Origin: Paracholeplasma manati
GTDB lineage: Bacteria > Bacillota_I > Bacilli_A > Acholeplasmatales > UBA5453
Length of the DNA: 64,000 bases
Assembly (NCBI RefSeq): GCF_025742995.1
Contig: NZ_JAOVQM010000007.1
Coordinates: forward strand, 17,663-81,662
Direction of reading: 5' to 3'
In this document: piece by piece, positions 1 to 8,601 of the stretch
How positions within the stretch are numbered: the first letter of the stretch is position 1
Layout: the number at the start of each line of letters is the position of its first letter
Made by a program: the position numbers and the translations under genes
The notes under the pieces: generated by a model
Databases searched by the model: none
Told to the model about the DNA's origin: nothing
The model's input: the letters and a program-made list of their open reading frames with translations, nothing else

Positions 1-78
1 AATTGTGCGTTTGATACATGTAAAATGAAATCAATCCGATGATAGATAGCCTGCAAACTTTTGTCATCAAATCACAAA

Positions 79-111
79 GATACCATGACGCAGACATGGT
101 ATTCTTTTTTC
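79..111 (+). terminator. Hairpin terminator ahead of the first gene
   Basis: Inverted repeat ATACCATG (80-87) and CATGGTAT (95-102) followed by a T-rich run (103-110). It ends just before the AAGGAGG ribosome site of the next gene, so it either terminates a gene left of the window or acts as an attenuator for the gene at 128. Confidence 0.6.
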
Positions 112-127
112 AAGGAGGATTATATTC

Positions 128-727
128 ATGAGTTTTAAAGAAAAACGCAAGTTCAGATTGTTTGAACATTTGCCCATCATTGTGAGGGCAGCCCGTTCAT
201 TCCTATATTTAAGATTATTTAAAAAGAAGAATGGAATGAACTTTAAATTTAAAGAACGCATCATGCTCGCCGTTACAGAAGTCAATGGGTGCCAAATGTG
301 TTCATACGTACATACCAAACTCGCATTGAGTGCAGGTTTATCGATGGACGATATCCAAGAGTTATTGTCAGGTGAATTGGTTGGGGTTCCAAAAGACGAA
401 TCTTTAGGCGTATTGTTTGCGAAAGACTACGCGTTTAATAAAGAGAAGATCGATGCGGATTTCTACCAAAAGTTAGTGGATACTTATGATGTACGTAAAG
501 CCAGAGCGATTTTAGGGGTGGTTGAAATGATTACCATGACCAATGCGATGGGCCTAGGTTTAGGCTATTTGAAACGTACACTTTCGTTTAAACACGTCAA
601 AGGTTCGAATATCCTAAATGAAGTCTTAATACCGCTATCTACCATGGTCTTATTTCCTTTATCCTTACTGTTATTTTTACCTTATATCCCTTTTTACAGT
701 GCTCGTTTTAAAAATATTAAAAAATAA
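128..727 (+). CDS. Carboxymuconolactone decarboxylase / AhpD-like protein
   Basis: A 199-residue protein of the CMD/AhpD fold. The diagnostic thiol motif is visible as C55-QM-C58 with His62 three residues beyond (CQMCSYVHT), the redox pair of alkylhydroperoxidase AhpD-like proteins. The N-terminal 35 residues are basic, and the C-terminus (about 165-190) is a strongly hydrophobic stretch, so the protein is probably membrane-associated, which is unusual for the soluble members of this family. The start at 128 has a clear AAGGAGG site nine bases upstream. A hairpin terminator follows directly, so it appears monocistronic. The likely role is thiol peroxidase or disulfide reductase chemistry; the substrate is unknown. 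The family call is secure, the function less so. Confidence 0.8.
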   Translation: MSFKEKRKFRLFEHLPIIVRAARSFLYLRLFKKKNGMNFKFKERIMLAVTEVNGCQMCSYVHTKLALSAGLSMDDIQELLSGELVGVPKDESLGVLFAKDYAFNKEKIDADFYQKLVDTYDVRKARAILGVVEMITMTNAMGLGLGYLKRTLSFKHVKGSNILNEVLIPLSTMVLFPLSLLLFLPYIPFYSARFKNIKK

Positions 728-732
728 TTTTT

Positions 733-762
733 CAAAAAAGCGGACAAAATCCGTTTTTTTTT
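733..762 (+). terminator. Intrinsic terminator
   Basis: A-rich arm, CGGA stem, AAAA loop, TCCG stem and a run of nine T. It ends transcription of the CMD gene. Its GGAC also forms the -35 block of the putative ECF promoter at 742-772, so the two signals overlap. Confidence 0.6.
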
Positions 763-772
763 CGTTTTATTA
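742..772 (+). promoter_or_regulatory. Putative ECF sigma promoter
   Basis: GGACAAAA begins at 742 and CGTTTTATTA at 763, with 17 bases between GGAC and CGTT. The same two blocks with the same spacing stand at 10817-10847 and, on the minus strand, at 53499-53469. GGAA(C)-like -35 and CGT-like -10 elements are typical of ECF sigma promoters. The CGTT block is 38 bases from the start codon at 801. Confidence 0.6.
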
Positions 773-800
773 GGTAGAAAAGCATATGGGGGTATGACAC

Positions 801-1040
801 ATGAGATTGATTAAAGTAGACCAAGAAAATATTTTTATTGATGGTGACTTCATCGAAATTGAGGATGTAACTGCGGAATTATTAGAAGAGATTGTGGATC
901 ACGCCATGCACGATAAGTTGGTGTTTGATATCCATCCAAACAATCGTCACCCGCTAGCAACCTTCTTGAGAATTGTTGAAAAAGACGCACAACCGGACTC
1001 ACCTTTTAGAAAAAATTATTTTCAAACAAGCCAAAAGTAA
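801..1040 (+). CDS. Small acidic protein under a putative ECF promoter
   Basis: A 79-residue protein that I do not recognise. It has no signal peptide and no membrane segment. The middle is acidic (EIEDVTAELLEEIVDHA) and probably helical, and the C-terminus is more basic. A GGGGGT ribosome site lies before the ATG at 801, and an earlier ATG at 786 closes at once. The only clue to its role is its promoter, which matches the element in front of the second ECF sigma gene at 10890. That would make it a member of the same stress regulon. A strong terminator follows, so it is a single-gene unit. Confidence 0.6.
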   Translation: MRLIKVDQENIFIDGDFIEIEDVTAELLEEIVDHAMHDKLVFDIHPNNRHPLATFLRIVEKDAQPDSPFRKNYFQTSQK

Positions 1041-1065
1041 TTACCTAACACATACCTATGTGATA

Positions 1066-1100
1066 GGCTAAAGGCCTCCCTCCCTTTAGCCTTTTATTTT
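1066..1100 (+). terminator. Intrinsic terminator
   Basis: GGCTAAAGG (1066-1074) pairs perfectly with CCTTTAGCC (1083-1091), followed by TTTTATTTT. Confidence 0.85.
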
Positions 1101-1141
1101 GTGAAAAAACGTGTTAAACTAAAAGAAGAGGTAACTAATTT

Positions 1142-1744
1142 ATGAGACTATTATTTCAAGGCGATTCCATTACGGATTGTAACCGTAATCGAGAAAACCC
1201 ATTCGATTTAGGACATGGTTATGTCAAAAAAATACAAGCAGCTTTACCCAATCACGAGGTTTTGAATCGTGGGATTTCTGGCAATAGAACCATCGATTTA
1301 TTGATGCGTTGGCAAAAAGATACGTTGGATTTAAAACCCGATGTATTGTCTATTTTTGTCGGTATCAATGAAGTCTGGCATTACCATTATGATCAAAAAG
1401 TATTGACACCGATGATGTATGAAGATTATTATAAGAACCTCATCAAACAAGTGAAATACTTATTGCCAAATACCAAAATCCTATTAATTGAACCTTTCGT
1501 TTTTCCAATCGGGGTATATCAAAAGAGTTGGGACGTGGAACTCATCGAAGAACAAGCCATCGTACGTAAATTGGCTCAATTATATGACACTGCATTTTTA
1601 CCTTTACAAGAAATACTAAATCAAAAACTCAACGAACATACCATGGCTGACATCGCCGATGATGGTGTCCACCCAACCGATTTGGGTCACGAAATCATCA
1701 AAGATGCCATCTTAGATACCATCAAACCTTGGATAGGAGCATAA
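1142..1744 (+). CDS. SGNH/GDSL-type esterase/lipase
   Basis: A 200-residue SGNH hydrolase. Block I is FQGDSI with nucleophile Ser9. Block II is the conserved glycine in GISGNR, block III the asparagine in GINE, and block V the Asp-His pair in DGVHPT near residue 177. There is no signal peptide, so it acts in the cytoplasm, probably as a deacylase on small esters or carbohydrates. The ATG at 1142 follows a GAGGT ribosome site. The next gene begins four bases after the stop, so the two form an operon. Family membership is clear; the substrate cannot be read from the sequence. Confidence 0.88.
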   Translation: MRLLFQGDSITDCNRNRENPFDLGHGYVKKIQAALPNHEVLNRGISGNRTIDLLMRWQKDTLDLKPDVLSIFVGINEVWHYHYDQKVLTPMMYEDYYKNLIKQVKYLLPNTKILLIEPFVFPIGVYQKSWDVELIEEQAIVRKLAQLYDTAFLPLQEILNQKLNEHTMADIADDGVHPTDLGHEIIKDAILDTIKPWIGA

Positions 1745-1748
1745 TCAT

Positions 1749-1949
1749 ATGAGAAAAGAATTACGCATTTTATTTTTTGGGATTGTGGGTTCCATTTTAG
1801 TCGCTGGAGGCACCATCGCCATTGCGATTGGCACGTTAAGGGATGATTATAGTTATTATCCAATCTTGGTGTTCTTTGGTGGCGTTATGCTCATTTACGC
1901 CGTATTTGCATCCCTTGTGGATGTGCCAGTAACGTCTAAAAGTCAGTAA
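1749..1949 (+). CDS. Small two-helix membrane protein
   Basis: A 66-residue hydrophobic protein with two predicted membrane segments (about residues 7-27 and 36-56), a basic N-terminus and a short polar tail. It starts four bases after the SGNH hydrolase stop, with GGAG inside the end of that gene as ribosome site, so it is cotranscribed and probably translationally coupled. No motif identifies a function. Its stop codon lies in the first arm of the terminator that follows. Confidence 0.6.
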   Translation: MRKELRILFFGIVGSILVAGGTIAIAIGTLRDDYSYYPILVFFGGVMLIYAVFASLVDVPVTSKSQ

Positions 1950-1970
1950 AAAAAACTGACTTTTTTTCTT
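1938..1970 (+). terminator. Intrinsic terminator overlapping a stop codon
   Basis: AAAGTCAGT and ACTGACTTT arms around an A-rich loop, then a T run. The first arm contains the stop of the 66-residue gene. Confidence 0.8.
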
Positions 1971-2054
1971 TTATAATCTTGCAAAAATAACGTGGTATTT
2001 ATCGGTCTTTGGTGTTATAATACCTATAGACTACACGTTACAGGAGGTTTTATC

Positions 2055-3452
2055 ATGGCTATATTAAATCAAATTCCCACCAAAACAATTCCGTTATCTA
2101 AAGCGAAATATACCAAGTTAGATCGCTATCAAGTGGGTTCACCCGTACAATTGGTAGGGTATTTCGTATATAAAGAAACCGATACAAATAATGTCATCAC
2201 CGTGAAGCGTATGAGTTTTGGCTTTAAAAACGAATCTGAGAAAAACATCATCGCGATTCGTGGGTCATTTACTCAAAAAGATGCTTTTGGTGATGATTTA
2301 GGTGAACTTAAATACAGCTTGGTTGAAATGGATAATTATCAACCAGGGGCGATTCAAGGTGAACACCTATTTATGGACATCAACCTCGGTACGATCGACA
2401 TCGAGTTTTCAATCGAACAAGTGGTTTTCGCTGATGGTTCTAAATGGATGGCTGAAACCGTAGAATTTATCCGTTTCGACATCCAAACCAAACCGATTGA
2501 GGAAGCCCATTTTAATGCCATGAAATACGCTTGGTTCTTAGAATCCAAAGGTTTCCCAATAAAAAATCATTATGTTGAAAACAATCACTTCTATCAATGC
2601 CCGTGTGGAAACATCAATGGCATCGAAAAAGAAGTCTGCAGTTTATGCCATACCCCAAAAACAATCGCTAAACCTTTCGCTGATATGAGTATCGCTTCGG
2701 TAGCCATCGAGCAATCCGTGAATAAAATCATGGACGACTTCAATCAATTATTCCCAGACGGTGCGGTTAAAGATTCATTCAATCGGTATCGTTTTAATGA
2801 AAATGCCATTCTATTCGACTCAACTCCGCTCAAGAAATTAAGAGAATTCGCGACACAGTGGAAAGGCGTCAATCCGATTGTTAAAGAAGAGATTAAGAAG
2901 ACCACAGAATTCGTTACCTTCATTGAAACCTTAAAAAACAAACTGCTTAAGGAAGAAAATGATAAAAAGCAAAAAGCATTGGCTGAACAAAAAGCCAAAA
3001 CCAAAAAACAACGAGTGAAAATTTTATCGATTACACTCGCTACACTGCTCGGTTTAGCGTTGATTGGATTTGGTGCTTATTACGCTATTTTCGGTAAACT
3101 TGCATTTGAAACTCGCAATACGTATGAAGCCTTTGTGACGTTGAGAAGAGTCAATGCAACCACGACCAGCGTTGAAGTTCGCATAGATGATATTAATTTT
3201 ACAGGCTCAAACTTTGAGTTCTATGGCATTGTATTTGATGATTGGTGTACCGTTCAATTTTGTTATGATGAAGTCATTTTAAATCCAGATGAATGGGTTT
3301 TAAACATCACAGATAGCCAATTTACCGCCACAGCCATGGTTAATTTGTCCATCAATGGGATGCAATCCACCATCAAGTATTTAGAGTTTAACAGTCGACT
3401 CTTTAATAAAAATATATACGTTCCTAATGAAAATGTGGTCCGTTACTACTAA
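2055..3452 (+). CDS. Zinc-ribbon membrane protein with C-terminal outside domain
   Basis: A 465-residue protein of unknown function. The start at 2055 is chosen because AGGAGG (2042-2047) precedes it; an upstream in-frame start would lie before the -10 box TATAAT (2016-2021). The N-terminal half is probably beta-rich and cytoplasmic. A zinc ribbon follows near residue 185 (CPCG then CSLC), then a charged helical stretch, one membrane segment (about 330-352) and an outside domain of about 110 residues. Its last residues (LF-x-x-N, then VPNEN) match the end of the zinc-ribbon protein at 28397-28981, so the outside domains are probably homologous. It stands alone between two terminators. Confidence 0.65.
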   Translation: MAILNQIPTKTIPLSKAKYTKLDRYQVGSPVQLVGYFVYKETDTNNVITVKRMSFGFKNESEKNIIAIRGSFTQKDAFGDDLGELKYSLVEMDNYQPGAIQGEHLFMDINLGTIDIEFSIEQVVFADGSKWMAETVEFIRFDIQTKPIEEAHFNAMKYAWFLESKGFPIKNHYVENNHFYQCPCGNINGIEKEVCSLCHTPKTIAKPFADMSIASVAIEQSVNKIMDDFNQLFPDGAVKDSFNRYRFNENAILFDSTPLKKLREFATQWKGVNPIVKEEIKKTTEFVTFIETLKNKLLKEENDKKQKALAEQKAKTKKQRVKILSITLATLLGLALIGFGAYYAIFGKLAFETRNTYEAFVTLRRVNATTTSVEVRIDDINFTGSNFEFYGIVFDDWCTVQFCYDEVILNPDEWVLNITDSQFTATAMVNLSINGMQSTIKYLEFNSRLFNKNIYVPNENVVRYY

Positions 3453-3458
3453 TAAAAC

Positions 3459-3493
3459 AAAAATGCTTAAGCCACTGGCCTAAGCATTTTTTT
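3459..3493. terminator. Bidirectional terminator
   Basis: AAATGCTTA and TAAGCATTT arms with GCC/GGC inside, flanked by A and T runs on both sides. It serves the convergent zinc-ribbon gene and potD. Confidence 0.85.
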
Positions 3494-3505
3494 GTCGTTA
3501 TTAAG

Positions 3506-4654
3506 TTAGCTTCTAACGTTGTCGATCATGGTATTGATCTTATCGATGTCAGATGGGTTTAACGCTGTGAGAGGTGCAACACTCAATACAGCATTCTTAT
3601 TGTAATAAGTTTGGTTTGCTAAAGCCCAGTTTTTGTACCATTCATCATCAGAAGTTAAGTTTTCCATGATGAGGTCATACGCTTCAACCAAGGCAGCTGC
3701 GTAACCAACCACTTCCGCATTCAGTGCGACATTTTCTGGGTCCAACATGAAATTGATGAATTCATGAGCTCTATCGACATTTTTAGATGTGTTAGGGATA
3801 ACCATCATGTCTGCGAATACGAATGTATCTTCAGGGACATAAATGTTGAATTCAGCTTGAACTTCAGATAAGGTCTTACCTTCATCCAATTGGATGTATA
3901 AACGGTCTAGATAGTCACCAGTATAGACTAAAGCCATATCGAGGTTACCTGCTTCAACATTACGTTTCAAGGAGTCATCGCCCCATTCGACGAAGTTTGC
4001 TTGGTCGATGGCGTCTTCAGCTTGGTCTAATAATGATTGTGAGAACGCATTGACGTTTTGATCTAAGTACAACATAGCTGCTGCATAAGCGAATTGTGGG
4101 ACATCATACATACCACGTCTAACCCCTGCAGGTGCTTTTGATGGGTCGAAATATGCGCCCCATCCATGGGTTTCTAATGCAGTTTCTAAGCCTGCAATAC
4201 GGTTGTTATAGATGATACCAAAGGTACCCCAGAAATAAGGCACCGCGTATTTTGTGAAATCAACGGTTTCAGATGTTCTAGTTAAAGTGGTTGCAGTCAT
4301 CGAATCAAAGATTTGATCGACACCTGACATATAAGTGACGTTGTCACGGTTTGGTAATAAAGAATAGTCTAATTCAATGAGCATGTTTTCTTCTTGCATC
4401 TTCTCGATCATATAATCGGATGGGATGACAATATCGTAAGCGGTTGTTCCACTCTTGATTTTACTATAGAAGGCTTCATTGGAGTCAGCCACGTCAACGA
4501 TGACACGGTAACCAAATTCTTCCTCAAAACGATCGACGACGGCGTCGTTGATGTATTCGCCCCAGTTCAGGATGCGAAGCACAGGACGGGAATCGCAAGC
4601 TGCGAGTACAACGGCTGCAGTAAGCATTAAAGCAAATGCTAAGATTTTTTTCAT
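3506..4654 (-). CDS. potD: Spermidine/putrescine-binding lipoprotein PotD
   Basis: A 382-residue solute-binding protein of the polyamine ABC importer. The N-terminus is a lipoprotein signal with lipobox LAAC (Cys19). In a bacterium with a single membrane this anchors the receptor on the outer face. After the lipobox comes the family hallmark LRILNWGEYI, and YDIVIPSDYM, VPYFWGTFGI and the DYLDRL region follow the PotD/PotF pattern. Its ATG overlaps the TGA of potC by four bases (ATGA), so translation is coupled. It is the last gene of potABCD and is followed by a bidirectional terminator. Whether putrescine or spermidine is preferred cannot be decided by eye. Confidence 0.93.
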   Translation of the reverse strand: MKKILAFALMLTAAVVLAACDSRPVLRILNWGEYINDAVVDRFEEEFGYRVIVDVADSNEAFYSKIKSGTTAYDIVIPSDYMIEKMQEENMLIELDYSLLPNRDNVTYMSGVDQIFDSMTATTLTRTSETVDFTKYAVPYFWGTFGIIYNNRIAGLETALETHGWGAYFDPSKAPAGVRRGMYDVPQFAYAAAMLYLDQNVNAFSQSLLDQAEDAIDQANFVEWGDDSLKRNVEAGNLDMALVYTGDYLDRLYIQLDEGKTLSEVQAEFNIYVPEDTFVFADMMVIPNTSKNVDRAHEFINFMLDPENVALNAEVVGYAAALVEAYDLIMENLTSDDEWYKNWALANQTYYNKNAVLSVAPLTALNPSDIDKINTMIDNVRS

Positions 4655-5544
4655 TTGTTTGTTTTTCCTTTCTTGTTCATAAATTGAGAACCAATGAGTC
4701 CGACCATGGTTAAGATGGTCAATAAGGTAGAAAACGCGTATACGGATGGGGTCAAATTACGTCTACCTAAAACCCCATAAATCCAAATGGACAGATTGTC
4801 ATAACCAGCACCGGTATTGAAGAAGCTGATGACGAAGTCGTCAACGCTCATGGTAAGGGCTAGCAACATCCCACTGAAAATGCCCGCCTTAATGGCTGGG
4901 ACCACAACATAGATGAGTGCTTTCATCGGTTTTAACCCTAAGTCAGCAGCCGCGTCCACCAAGTTCGCATCGAGTTCCTTTAATTTAGGCACGACACTGA
5001 GTACCACATATGGGAAGGTGAAGAAGAGGTGAGCTAAGACCAAGGTTGGTAAACCGAAGATGCTGATTGAAGCACTCGGATTAAAGAGTTGAACAACCAT
5101 ATTGATCAGAACCATGACGAATCTGAACATGATCATCAACGAGAACCCTGTGACGATATCGGCATTTAAAATCGGCACATTGTTCAAGAACATCAAACCA
5201 CTGCGTTTGTTTTTCGGCAAGTGGAAAATCCCAATGGCGAAGAATGTACCGAGTACAGTTGCCAAAGTGGTGGCGATGGCAGAAACCATTAAGGTATTCT
5301 TGATCGCATTCAATAACTCATCCTCATTGAAGATATTGGTATACCATTCGAGGGTGAAGGTAGAAAAGCGTGTGGTAACAACCGAGCTGTTGACCGATTG
5401 GATAGCGATGATGATGATGGGTAAATATAACATGAACATCATCAAGACGAAGAAGAGGATACCGACCCACTTTAATAATGGGGCCAACCATTCTCTGTTT
5501 TTAAAGCCGTAGTCTTCAATACGGGCTTTCGGGAAGTTTGTCAT
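4651..5544 (-). CDS. potC: Polyamine ABC transporter permease PotC
   Basis: A 297-residue permease of the BPD type with about six membrane segments. The cytoplasmic coupling loop (EAA motif) is visible as DAAADLG followed by the proline-containing helix, the contact site for PotA. It starts with an ATGA overlap with potB and ends with an ATGA overlap with potD. The N-terminus carries about 25 extra polar residues before the first membrane helix. It forms the membrane channel with PotB. Confidence 0.92.
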   Translation of the reverse strand: MTNFPKARIEDYGFKNREWLAPLLKWVGILFFVLMMFMLYLPIIIIAIQSVNSSVVTTRFSTFTLEWYTNIFNEDELLNAIKNTLMVSAIATTLATVLGTFFAIGIFHLPKNKRSGLMFLNNVPILNADIVTGFSLMIMFRFVMVLINMVVQLFNPSASISIFGLPTLVLAHLFFTFPYVVLSVVPKLKELDANLVDAAADLGLKPMKALIYVVVPAIKAGIFSGMLLALTMSVDDFVISFFNTGAGYDNLSIWIYGVLGRRNLTPSVYAFSTLLTILTMVGLIGSQFMNKKGKTNK

Positions 5545-6368
5545 AGTAAGGTTTCTCCTTCCTTGTCAAATCTTCTTAGAAGCAGAATCGCACCGAAGAT
5601 GAGCAATAAGATGGTTGAGGCTAATAGGGCACCATCGTTGAAGATGGTGTAGTTAAATTTGGTTTCAATGATGTTACCAATAAAGACGATTTGTCCTTTG
5701 GATAAGATTTTTGGAATAGCGAACCCAGAGAAGGTCGGTAAGAACACCATGATTGAACCCGTAACCACGCCTTTAATTGACAGTGGTAATACCACATGTA
5801 AGAAGGTTTGGAATGGGGTTTTACCCAAATCGGCAGACGCTTCAATTAAAGAGTTGTCGATTTTTTCTAACGCCGTATAAATCGGTAAAATCATGAATGG
5901 TACATAGGTGAAGACCATCCCAATGATGACCGCGAGTGGCGTACCATTGATGTTTGAGAATGGGCTAAATCCAATCAAGGAAGTCAAAATGTTGTTTTTT
6001 GACATGATGTTTGCTAAAGCGTCAATTCTTAAGATGAGGTTACTCCACATCGGTAAAATGACGAGGGTCATGATGGCGAACTTGTTGGCGAAATTGGAAC
6101 GATAGACCAAATACGCGGTTAAGTACCCAATGATGACAGAAATGATGGTGGTGGTGGCTGCGAAACTGAAACTGTTTCTAAAACCAACCAATACCGACTT
6201 TTCACCAAATAAATCGAAGTTTTCTAAGGTGAAACTCAAACTATTAAAACTGATACTCGAGGTTAGATTTGTAAATCCTAAAGCAACCAACCCCAACATG
6301 GGTATGAATACGAGGACGTACAACCATATGCGATATGGTTTGGCTAACTTTGCGTACGTACTATTCAT
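5541..6368 (-). CDS. potB: Polyamine ABC transporter permease PotB
   Basis: A 275-residue BPD-type permease with about six membrane segments. The EAA coupling loop reads EASADLGKTPFQTF. The start at 6368 overlaps the end of potA by eight bases, and the end overlaps potC by four, which is typical of this operon. It pairs with PotC as the heterodimeric channel. Confidence 0.92.
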   Translation of the reverse strand: MNSTYAKLAKPYRIWLYVLVFIPMLGLVALGFTNLTSSISFNSLSFTLENFDLFGEKSVLVGFRNSFSFAATTTIISVIIGYLTAYLVYRSNFANKFAIMTLVILPMWSNLILRIDALANIMSKNNILTSLIGFSPFSNINGTPLAVIIGMVFTYVPFMILPIYTALEKIDNSLIEASADLGKTPFQTFLHVVLPLSIKGVVTGSIMVFLPTFSGFAIPKILSKGQIVFIGNIIETKFNYTIFNDGALLASTILLLIFGAILLLRRFDKEGETLL

Positions 6369-7500
6369 TTTCCTTACCCATTAAATGGATTTCGTATGGG
6401 TCTACCTTAAGTCCAATCTTAGAACCCACTTCAAAGAATTCATAGTCGTTGACCAAAATATCATGGTCTTCAGCACGTACCACCAGTTCGTTGTGGACAC
6501 CTTTGAATAAACTAAAGGTCACTTGGCCTTCAATCGATGCTTTTTCAGCAGGGACAACATCCCAGTCTTCAGGACGAATGACAACATCGACTTTAGAACC
6601 CACCTTAAAGTTTTCATAACCGATGTATTTGAACTTCGTATTTAAGAAAGTGACTTCTTGTTTGCCAGTGATTTCACCATCAAAGATGTTGGTTTCACCG
6701 ATGAAGTGTGCGACGTATTGGTTGATTGGTTCATTATAAATGGATTTTGGTGTACCGAGTTGTTCAATATTACCATTGCGCATGACCACGATACGGTCTG
6801 ACATCGTCATCGCCTCTTCCTGGTCATGGGTGACGAAGATGAAGGTGATTCCAAGGTTTCGTTGCATTTCCTTCAATTCATATTGCATGTTTTGACGTAA
6901 CTTCAAGTCTAAAGCGGCTAGCGGTTCGTCAAGCAGTAGAATCTTTGGACGATTGATTAATGCGCGTGCAAGAGCGACACGTTGTTGTTGACCACCAGAG
7001 AGTTGATCAATCTTGCGGGTGTCATACCCAGACAATTTGACCAAAGCCAACATCTCTTTCGCATCTTTCATGATGAAGTCATCAATGGTCTTTTTGAGTA
7101 AACCTTTGTTCTTTAATAGAGACCCATCTGGACTGACTTTTTCGATACGACGTTTGTAAAACTCAGTTAAGAACGATAGTGGTCTATGGTGTAGACCAAA
7201 TGCGACGTTATTGATAACGTTCAAATGCGGGAATAACGCATAGCGTTGAAACACGGTGTTGATTGGTCTCGCAAACGCAGGGATTTCGCTGAAGTCTTTA
7301 CCTTCAATTGCGATAACACCACTGTCAGGTTTAACGAACCCACCGAGCATTCTGAGTGTTGTGGTCTTCCCACAACCGGATGGACCTAACAATGTCACGA
7401 ACTCATTTTCATAAATGGTCAAATTAATGCCATTCACGACGTTTTCATTGTCATAGGTTTTTACAAGATCAACTAATTGAATTAAAGGTTTCTTTTCCAA
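6361..7500 (-). CDS. potA: Polyamine ABC transporter ATPase PotA
   Basis: A 379-residue ABC ATPase with a C-terminal TOBE-type regulatory domain. Walker A is GPSGCGKTT (about residue 38), the Q-loop lies in TVFQRYALFP, the signature is LSGGQQQR, Walker B is LLLDEPLAALD and the switch histidine is in VTHDQEEA. Between Q-loop and signature it carries an extra basic segment of roughly 40 residues (from about 107 to 150) that enterobacterial PotA lacks. Large insertions at this place are known in mycoplasmal PotA. The start codon is TTG at 7498-7500, supported by AGGAG at 7508-7512 seven bases upstream. It is the first gene of potABCD, behind a good promoter. Confidence 0.94.
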   Translation of the reverse strand: MEKKPLIQLVDLVKTYDNENVVNGINLTIYENEFVTLLGPSGCGKTTTLRMLGGFVKPDSGVIAIEGKDFSEIPAFARPINTVFQRYALFPHLNVINNVAFGLHHRPLSFLTEFYKRRIEKVSPDGSLLKNKGLLKKTIDDFIMKDAKEMLALVKLSGYDTRKIDQLSGGQQQRVALARALINRPKILLLDEPLAALDLKLRQNMQYELKEMQRNLGITFIFVTHDQEEAMTMSDRIVVMRNGNIEQLGTPKSIYNEPINQYVAHFIGETNIFDGEITGKQEVTFLNTKFKYIGYENFKVGSKVDVVIRPEDWDVVPAEKASIEGQVTFSLFKGVHNELVVRAEDHDILVNDYEFFEVGSKIGLKVDPYEIHLMGKENE

Positions 7501-7542
7501 CTTCGGGCTCCTAGGTATAATAATATTTTTTTACTGATAGTT

Positions 7543-7570
7543 ATTATATACTTATTTTCTAGGATTTCAA
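7543..7570 (-). promoter_or_regulatory. Promoter of the potABCD operon
   Basis: On the minus strand TTGAAA (7570-7565), 16 bases, TATAAT (7548-7543). It lies 43 bases upstream of the potA TTG start. Confidence 0.75.
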
Positions 7571-7956
7571 GCGTTTTAGATGAAAAAAAAACAGTTTTTT
7601 TTTGATAGTGCTTTCATAGAATGAAAACATCGCTTAAAATCGCGTCGTGACGCTATCAATTCAGGGTTCATCATTTTTTGAAATTTTGATAAAAAAGACC
7701 CTGTTTTCCCAGGTTTTCGAGTGTCTTTTCAACGGCTGTCTCTGAATGAATTTTCAGACTAAAAAATGACCGTTTTTATATATTCAAATTTGTGTATAAA
7801 TAATACAATGAGAAATGTTTCGTTTAAAGCCATGAATCGGCATTTCAAACTCAAAAATAAGGCTTATTTTCAGGTTAAAAAAACATACATAAATTTGATT
7901 AAATGTATACAATTATTTCAAGCTATGTTACAATGATTTTAAGAGGAGAATGGACC
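7571..7956. other. Long intergenic region
   Basis: About 390 AT-rich bases without a gene between the divergent potA promoter and the gene at 7957. Two hairpins can be drawn: AAAAAGAC/GTCTTTTC with CCTG/CAGG inside (about 7690-7735), and GTCT-TGAA/TTTCAGAC (about 7737-7759). A TACAAT box at 7929-7934 may be the -10 of the gene at 7957. No conserved RNA family was recognised. Confidence 0.4.
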
Positions 7957-8412
7957 ATGAAATTAACACAGACAAGTCGTAAAACCAATCGAGTTTATGT
8001 ACTCGATTATGATGTTTGGTTTGGCAAAACGGCTGTTTCAGTCAATAATCAAACATCGACCAAAGTAAAACGGTTGGTATTCAATTATACCGATGAGGAT
8101 TTACAAGCAAGAACCATCACGGTTAGAGGTAATATCCTCACGGGATTTAAGCTGTTTGATAACGGTGAAGAGATTGTCATGCAACGCCCATTGTTATGGT
8201 ATGAGTGGATTTTAGTGATCTTCCCAGTAGCGATAGGTATTCTAGGTGGTGCACTTGGTGGGGGTCTTGGTGCTGTGGTAGGGATTACCAATGGTTTAAT
8301 GATCCGTCAAACCAACAGTGTCATCCTAAAAGTGGTGGTATCTCTCATTTTTGCTGGATTGGGATTTTTGATCTACAGCGTACTCGCTGCAGCGATTCCA
8401 GGACTGTTATAA
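7957..8412 (+). CDS. Two-helix membrane protein of unknown function
   Basis: A 151-residue protein. The ATG at 7957 is preferred because AGGAG (7943-7947) lies just upstream; an in-frame ATG at 7903 would precede the TACAAT -10 box. Residues 1-75 form a polar, probably beta-rich domain. Two hydrophobic segments follow: about 76-108, very glycine-rich (GILGGALGGGLGAVVG), and about 122-148. A glycine-rich segment of this sort recalls channel or DUF-type membrane proteins, but I recognise no family. It is monocistronic with its own terminator. Confidence 0.6.
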   Translation: MKLTQTSRKTNRVYVLDYDVWFGKTAVSVNNQTSTKVKRLVFNYTDEDLQARTITVRGNILTGFKLFDNGEEIVMQRPLLWYEWILVIFPVAIGILGGALGGGLGAVVGITNGLMIRQTNSVILKVVVSLIFAGLGFLIYSVLAAAIPGLL

Positions 8413-8420
8413 ACATGGAT

Positions 8421-8455
8421 AAAGGTCAATCACAGATGGGCCTTTTCTTTTTTTT
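8421..8455 (+). terminator. Intrinsic terminator
   Basis: AAAGGTC (8421-8427) pairs with GGCCTTT (8439-8445, one G-T pair), followed by a long T run. Confidence 0.7.
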
Positions 8456-8601
8456 AAATAATTTCTTAATTCAAATATTTTTTGTTATAATAGTATGGAA
8501 ATCGAGATAAATCAACTCTTTTAATCATAATTATTATATTTAAAAAATATTTCTCGCAAAATTTCACGATTTTTTACGTCTATATAAAGGGGGAAACAAA
8601 T

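Noticed and set aside
1..60. Possible C-terminal end of a gene left of the window
   Set aside because: Two forward frames stay open for only 8-13 codons from the edge; too short to support a call, although the terminator at 79-111 suggests that some gene ends here.
4394..6384. Plus-strand open frames opposite the pot genes
   Set aside because: They lie wholly inside potB, potC and potD on the other strand, have no ribosome sites and encode low-complexity, unlikely proteins.
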